A stretch of DNA of 28,396 nt from an uncultured Actinomycetes bacterium (lineage in GTDB: Bacteria > Actinomycetota > Actinomycetes > Nanopelagicales > Nanopelagicaceae): positions 1-28,396 of the forward strand of contig CAIXDY010000180.1 of NCBI GenBank assembly GCA_903918325.1, written 5' to 3'. Of this stretch, positions 23,888 through 28,396 are shown piece by piece. A program made the translations under genes and the position numbers. The first letter of the stretch is position 1, and every line of letters starts with the position of its first letter. The notes under the pieces were generated by a model. It was not told where the DNA came from, did not search any database, and was given only the letters and a program-made list of their open reading frames with translations.

Positions 23888-26800
23888 GTGGCTACAGCAG
23901 ATAAGCATTCCGTTACTGCAATCGTTGTTACACACGACGGTGAAATGTGGTTACCGGCAGTTGTTGCTGCTTTAGCTTCGCAAACTCGGCCCATCGATCA
24001 AATAATCGCAGTTGATACGGGTTCGTTAGATACGTCAACTAAATTAATTAAATCCGCGCGCATTCCAATAATTGCGGCTGACCGTAACTGTGGATTTGGT
24101 GATGCAGTTGCTCTTGCTGTTGCAAAAATGCCTACACACATTGAAGGCAGTAGCGAATGGATTTGGCTCATTCATGATGATTGCGCACCAGCACCGACTG
24201 CATTAGAAAAATTACTTGAAGCAATCGACGACCGCCCACAAGTTGCAATGGTCGGTCCTAAACTTTTGGGTTGGCATGACCACACTCACTTACTCGAAGC
24301 GGGCGTAAGCATCGCCGGTAATGGAGCTCGCTGGACTGGTCTAGAAACAATGGAATATGACCAAGGTCAGCATGATGGAATTCACGATGTATTGGCGGTA
24401 AGTACCGCCGGTGCGTTGATACGACGAGATATTTTTGAAGAAGTAGATGGGTTTGATTCAAATTTAGCGTTGTTCCGTGACGACGTTGACTTTGGTTGGC
24501 GAGTTAGAGTGGCCGGACACGCAGTGATTGCAACAACCCAAGCCATTGCATATCACGCACAAGCTGCGGCAACTGAGCGCCGAAGCGTTGATGTAGAAGG
24601 TGCATTATTGAATCGACCTTTACTGCTTGATCGCCGAAATGCGGCTTATGTATTACTGGCTAATTCTTCCTGGTGGATGATGCCTTGGCTGACGCTGCAA
24701 ATTTTTAGTTCTGCAATTGCTCGTTCACTAGGTTTTCTTCTAGCTAAATTGCCTGGTTATGCCGCTGACGAATTATTGGCTGTCGCAACTTTAGTCTTTC
24801 GGCCAGCAACATTAATTAAAGCGCGAAAAGATCGAAAATCTAAACGTTTAATCTCACCTCGAATTATCTCTGCATACATACCACCGCGTTGGTCTCAAAT
24901 AAGACTTACGGCAGCAAACGTGGTTGAAACTTTACGCTCGAAAATAATTCCAGTTGCAGAAATTTCTACAAATTCCTCCATAGAAAGCCTTGATGAAGAA
25001 GATTTATTGGTTCCAACAAAAAGCAATCAATGGATAAATATTTTGCGAAAGCCGGAAATACTGGGCTACCTATTAATGAGCGTATTTACTTTAATTGCTT
25101 CGCGTGATCGCATTGGTAATTTGATGGGCGGCGCACTTGCAGCTTCACCAAGTGGAGCTCGAGATCTGTGGCGTAGCTATTTTGAATCTTGGCACCAAGT
25201 TGGACTTGGAAGCTCACATGCAGCCCCTCCCTGGTTAGTAATTTTGGCCCTTGCCTCTATTGCAGTTCTGGGGAACATTCCATTATTAATGACAGTGCTG
25301 TTTTTATTGGCACCGCTCTTAATGATGTGGTCAGCGCACTCTCTTTTAGGAAAATTATCTAAAAATAGATTTATAACCATGCCGGCGAGTTTTCTTTATG
25401 CAATGTCCCCGGTAGCTCTGGCGTCAATTAACTCGGGCCGACTTGCAACGATTCTTATATTGGTTTTGGCCCCACGCGTACCTTTCATTTTGAGCGCTTG
25501 GAAGAGTATTGAACTAAATAGTTGGCGCCGTATTTACGGTCTCTGCCTTCTATTGGCTTTATTCAACGCATTCACGTTGACTACTACGCTCATTTCATTT
25601 GGAGTCATCGCTACTGCGATCTTCTTTGACTATCAAAGTTTTTCAGTTGGGCAGGACAAATTAATCTTCCTATCTCGCATCTATCGCCGTCTCACACTTT
25701 TATTTGTCCCCTTTATGTTGGTTGCGCCTTATTCCTTCGAAGCTTTAGTGAAACCTTCACGTTTTCTTGCTGAACCAGGGTTAGCTATTGCAGGTGGTTC
25801 AACTCCGCTAGTTTTAATGGGAAATCCTGGCGGAATTGGTGCACTGCCGTGGTGGTTAGCGAGTCCAATTTTGCTCGTCTTAATCGTTGCACTTTTCTCA
25901 TCAACTTCGGCCCGACAGATTGCTCAGCTCGGAATAATTTTTCTTAGCGCTGCCGTGCTTTTTTCTGTTATTTCATTTTCAAGCCATGGAAATAGTGGCC
26001 ATGCGATTATGTGGACAGGTTCATTCTTAGCGATAGTAACTTTGACTTCCATAGCTGCAGGAGTAGTTCTTTTGGATCGACTTCGTTCCACTTTAGTCAT
26101 TAGCAATATTCACTACCGCCATATCCTGGCGGCACTTCTTCTAATTTTTACTTCTCTATATGCAGTGACAAGCACGGTCTGGTCGCTTACCTCCGGTGCC
26201 ACATCCCCAGTTCAGAGCGGGCGCACAACCGTGATGCCAGCATTTCTTACTGCTGAGCCAAACACTAAGATTCTTGTATTGCGTGAAATTTCAAATGGTG
26301 GAAGTAAATCCGTTCAATATTACATTTCCCGTGGCACCGACATTATTTTGGGACAACCAGATGTTGCGCCAGGTCAGATTCATGAGATTGAAAGTGCAGC
26401 CCAGCAACTCATTGATGGCTCCGGAATCACTAGTAGCAAAGTATTAGCGGCCTATGGAATCAAGTATGTATTTGTTAAAAATCCATTTAACCCAACAATA
26501 ATTCGCACTATCGATGGTTTAGGTGGATTTGCACGTACGTCTGCCACTTCATCCGGTGTTGTCTGGAGAGTTTCTGGCGCAGTCGGTCGTTTAATTTTTA
26601 CAGCTAAAGATGGCACACAACAAGTTTTGCAATCCGGAGAAATTGGCGCACGCACAACTGTTCCAGGACCAGGAACTTTAACTTTGACCGAAAGTTTTGA
26701 TAGATCATGGCAAGTTGTTGAAAATGGTTATCGTTTACCGCGCCTTCGTGACGCACACGGATTATCGCAATTCCAAGTGAGTGAATCTGGCGAGATTTCT

Positions 26801-26929
26801 TTAATTCATGACGGAACCATTCGACGCGGTTGGCTCTCATTGCAGCTCATTGGAATTGTTCTGGTTGTAGTTCTGGCGTTACCAGCGGGACGAAGAAAAC
26901 GCGAGATTTCTGAATCGGAGTTGGCATGA
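23888..26929 (+). CDS. Large membrane glycosyltransferase, family 2 with multi-helix C-terminal region
   Basis: A 1013-residue protein. Residues about 8-250 form a GT2 domain: VTAIVVTHDGEMWLPAVV, then IIAVDTGSLDTS, then NCGFGDAVALAV, then WIWLIHDDCAPAP with the acidic HDD pair. LFRDDVDFGWRVRVAGH completes the catalytic motifs. The middle (about 260-740) holds a run of hydrophobic helices, probably 10-13, and the rest is an extracytoplasmic domain with a final helix before a basic tail (GRRKREISESELA). This build is conserved in Actinobacteria beside whiB and DUF5719/DUF3499 genes. It probably makes or extends an envelope glycan; donor and acceptor are unknown. GTG start, ATGA overlap with the next gene. 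Confidence 0.88.
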   Translation: MATADKHSVTAIVVTHDGEMWLPAVVAALASQTRPIDQIIAVDTGSLDTSTKLIKSARIPIIAADRNCGFGDAVALAVAKMPTHIEGSSEWIWLIHDDCAPAPTALEKLLEAIDDRPQVAMVGPKLLGWHDHTHLLEAGVSIAGNGARWTGLETMEYDQGQHDGIHDVLAVSTAGALIRRDIFEEVDGFDSNLALFRDDVDFGWRVRVAGHAVIATTQAIAYHAQAAATERRSVDVEGALLNRPLLLDRRNAAYVLLANSSWWMMPWLTLQIFSSAIARSLGFLLAKLPGYAADELLAVATLVFRPATLIKARKDRKSKRLISPRIISAYIPPRWSQIRLTAANVVETLRSKIIPVAEISTNSSIESLDEEDLLVPTKSNQWINILRKPEILGYLLMSVFTLIASRDRIGNLMGGALAASPSGARDLWRSYFESWHQVGLGSSHAAPPWLVILALASIAVLGNIPLLMTVLFLLAPLLMMWSAHSLLGKLSKNRFITMPASFLYAMSPVALASINSGRLATILILVLAPRVPFILSAWKSIELNSWRRIYGLCLLLALFNAFTLTTTLISFGVIATAIFFDYQSFSVGQDKLIFLSRIYRRLTLLFVPFMLVAPYSFEALVKPSRFLAEPGLAIAGGSTPLVLMGNPGGIGALPWWLASPILLVLIVALFSSTSARQIAQLGIIFLSAAVLFSVISFSSHGNSGHAIMWTGSFLAIVTLTSIAAGVVLLDRLRSTLVISNIHYRHILAALLLIFTSLYAVTSTVWSLTSGATSPVQSGRTTVMPAFLTAEPNTKILVLREISNGGSKSVQYYISRGTDIILGQPDVAPGQIHEIESAAQQLIDGSGITSSKVLAAYGIKYVFVKNPFNPTIIRTIDGLGGFARTSATSSGVVWRVSGAVGRLIFTAKDGTQQVLQSGEIGARTTVPGPGTLTLTESFDRSWQVVENGYRLPRLRDAHGLSQFQVSESGEISLIHDGTIRRGWLSLQLIGIVLVVVLALPAGRRKREISESELA

Positions 26930-28236
26930 TAATTAAACGCCCTCTCATTTATATCGCAGCACTTTCCACAACCGTTTTACTTGCTTCATTAGTAAATGTT
27001 GCATCTACTGGAAGAAATTATTCGCAAACATATCCAGACGTTGTGTGTCCACCTCGCCTGAGCGGTTTGAATTCACAAGTATCAGTTTCGCCTTCAAGTA
27101 CCCAGTTTCAGAATTTAGAAAATAGAAGTAGTAAAACCGTTCCATTTAAGACAACTCGATATGTGATGTCCAAAAGCGCCGTCGTTATAGCTGCGCAGGG
27201 CGTCACGCCGATAGCGTGGCAAAGTCGTCCGGGTGGTTGGGCTGGAGGCGTACTGTGTTCCGGGCCTGCCCAAAGCCAATGGTTTGTCGGTGGAAGCGCT
27301 GATGTAACTACACGGGGGCATTTAATTATTACTAATAGTGGATTAAGTGATGCGATTGTTGATATTCAAAGTTTCTCTGAAAATGGCAAGCAGCCCGTTA
27401 AGTCAATTAATTTAAAGTCGAAAAGCTTTGCCTCAATCGCACTAGATTCACTTGCGCCCGGTGATCATTCACTTGCAGTGCTTGTTACACCTCGATCAGG
27501 TCGAGTTAATTCATTTATGATTGATGAACAAGGTGCGGGTTTGAAGTCTTTGGGTGGCGATTTTGTAAATGCAATCTCGGCTCCAGCAACTGACCTTATG
27601 ATTCCTGCAGTTCCGAACGAAATCCAATCAAAGGTACACAAGAATCCTTCTAACCATACGTTGCGAATTCTTGCTCCAGGAAACGTTGAGACGCAATTTA
27701 CTGCTGAAATCTTAACAACCGATGGACGCTTCATTCCCGTCGGTCTAAATGCGCACACAATTTCTGCTGGCGTCGTTGCCGATATTACTTTTTCACCATC
27801 AATAGCTGCCAAAGTTTTTGCTGTGCATATAACTTCGCAAGAACCAGTTGTCGCTTCTATTTCCACGCCATTGATCTCCAATGGGCATAAAGATTTTGTG
27901 TGGAGCACTTCTGTGCCAACGCTTTCACCGCTCACAATGGCGATTTCTGGGTTAACTCCATTATTGACTTTTGCGGGAGATTCGATATCGGTTGAGCTCA
28001 GCGTCACATTTCTGAACGGAAAGAAACGTACAAGCCACATCACCGGTACAGATATCGCGGCTTGGAGAGCGCCGGCCAACGCCAAAACCGTCACCTTTAT
28101 TTCAACTAACAAAAATACTTACGGTGGCGCCATAGTTACTTCCACGGATGGCTATGGATATTTTCCTGTGGAGGCGGGCAGTGTTCTCACGCGAGTTGAA
28201 GTTCCAAACTCAAATATTCGTGTACTGAATCCCTGA
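26926..28236 (+). CDS. DUF5719 family secreted/membrane-anchored protein
   Basis: A 436-residue protein with one N-terminal helix (about 6-26, LIYIAALSTTVLLASLVNVA) serving as a signal anchor, then an extracytoplasmic region. The body is rich in beta strands and Ser/Thr: GGSADVTTRGHLIITNSG, SIALDSLAPGDHSLAVLV and VEAGSVLTRVEV near the end. It matches the actinobacterial DUF5719 family by position and build; function is unknown. It starts inside the stop of the large glycosyltransferase (ATGA), so the two are translationally coupled and may work as a pair at the membrane. Two cysteines in the mature part (VVCPP, LCSGP) could form a disulfide. Confidence 0.82.
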   Translation: MIIKRPLIYIAALSTTVLLASLVNVASTGRNYSQTYPDVVCPPRLSGLNSQVSVSPSSTQFQNLENRSSKTVPFKTTRYVMSKSAVVIAAQGVTPIAWQSRPGGWAGGVLCSGPAQSQWFVGGSADVTTRGHLIITNSGLSDAIVDIQSFSENGKQPVKSINLKSKSFASIALDSLAPGDHSLAVLVTPRSGRVNSFMIDEQGAGLKSLGGDFVNAISAPATDLMIPAVPNEIQSKVHKNPSNHTLRILAPGNVETQFTAEILTTDGRFIPVGLNAHTISAGVVADITFSPSIAAKVFAVHITSQEPVVASISTPLISNGHKDFVWSTSVPTLSPLTMAISGLTPLLTFAGDSISVELSVTFLNGKKRTSHITGTDIAAWRAPANAKTVTFISTNKNTYGGAIVTSTDGYGYFPVEAGSVLTRVEVPNSNIRVLNP

Positions 28237-28265
28237 AAATCCCATTAAATTCTGGCAAAGCGCAC

Positions 28266-28271
28266 TAATCT
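28266..28271 (+). promoter_or_regulatory. Candidate leaderless -10 box (TAATCT) for the DUF3499 gene
   Basis: TAATCT is followed by seven bases and the ATG at 28279. No ribosome binding site is present in the 42-base gap. Confidence 0.45.
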
Positions 28272-28278
28272 TCTAGGT

Positions 28279-28396
28279 ATGAAATCAACGTTGCATGTAG
28301 GCCGAGGTTGTTCTCGTGCTGGCTGCCGATCTACGGCAACAATGACGCTGACTTATATTTATGCCGAATCAACGGCAGTTGTCGGCCCGCTTGCAA
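28279..28396 (+). CDS. DUF3499 family protein, partial (runs off right edge)
   Basis: The first 39 residues are present. They begin MKSTLHVGRGCSRAGCRSTA and continue with TMTLTYIYAESTAVVGPLA. This matches the start of the actinobacterial DUF3499 family, which carries a CSR-x2-C pair suggestive of metal binding. The function is unknown. In mycobacteria a relative lies between whiB2 and a phosphomannomutase gene (Rv3258c region, from memory), so a phosphomannomutase may follow outside this window. Confidence 0.85.
   Translation, partial: MKSTLHVGRGCSRAGCRSTATMTLTYIYAESTAVVGPLA

Noticed and set aside
27465..28112. A 215-codon open frame on the minus strand
   Set aside because: It lies wholly inside the DUF5719 gene, whose frame has an ATGA junction with the upstream gene; the antisense product has no recognisable motif and no start signals.
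1..28396. Mobile elements, CRISPR, toxin-antitoxin or defence islands
   Set aside because: No transposase, integrase, direct-repeat array, toxin pair or abrupt change in base composition was seen; all genes fit a compact chromosomal backbone.

Overview
The window looks like a chromosomal stretch from a small-genome, AT-leaning member of the Actinomycetota. The best guess is the freshwater acI / Candidatus Nanopelagicales group. The phylum call rests on a WhiB regulator, the mycothiol enzyme MshB, an actinobacterial-type DapD, DUF3117 and DUF3499 proteins, a MoeZ-type adenylyltransferase-sulfurtransferase, and gene neighbourhoods that match pieces of the Mycobacterium map as I remember it. The acI placement is an inference from low GC (by eye), very tight packing and many overlapping genes. 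No tRNA, rRNA, CRISPR array, insertion sequence, prophage or obvious transferred island was seen. No gap between genes exceeds about 130 bases.

Layout. (1) 1-5525, surface polysaccharide: UDP-glucose dehydrogenase (partial) and an LCP ligase on the minus strand, divergent from a family 2 glycosyltransferase, an ABC-2 permease, its ATPase and a secreted SpoIID/LytB protein on the plus strand. (2) 5505-7915: dapD (minus), then a LOG-family hydrolase, an SRPBCC protein, a 63-residue protein that is only a sigma region 4, and a 59-residue DUF3117 protein. (3) 7944-15013: leucyl aminopeptidase, O-methyltransferase, HtrA protease, TatB, Mrp ATPase, EamA transporter, PHP phosphoesterase and MarC, mostly joined by ATGA overlaps. 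(4) 15010-16985 (minus): DEAD-box helicase and TetR regulator. (5) 17067-19362: MoeZ, MshB and a small membrane protein. (6) 19359-20917 (minus): a cysteinyl-tRNA synthetase of an unusual type and a small SH3-like protein. (7) 21016-23418: ferredoxin, DapC and a mannose-1-phosphate guanylyltransferase-like enzyme. (8) 23550-28396: WhiB, a 1013-residue membrane glycosyltransferase, a DUF5719 protein and the start of a DUF3499 protein.

How they fit together. Lysine/diaminopimelate synthesis (DapD, DapC), sugar-nucleotide supply (Ugd, ManC-like), glycan assembly and export (two GT2 enzymes, ABC exporter, LCP) and envelope quality control (HtrA, TatB, SpoIID) make this largely a cell-envelope neighbourhood. 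MshB, MoeZ, Mrp, ferredoxin and WhiB add thiol and Fe-S functions.

The most notable regulatory observation is a repeated TAnnnT hexamer placed 6 or 7 bases before the start codon of ten transcription-unit-leading genes, with no ribosome binding site. This is the signature expected of leaderless mRNAs. A second class of genes has clear AGGAG sites. The whiB promoter carries a perfect 14-bp palindrome across its -10 box. No clearly new multi-gene system was found. The best candidates for something undescribed are the stand-alone sigma region 4 protein, the stand-alone SH3-like protein and the palindromic whiB operator.
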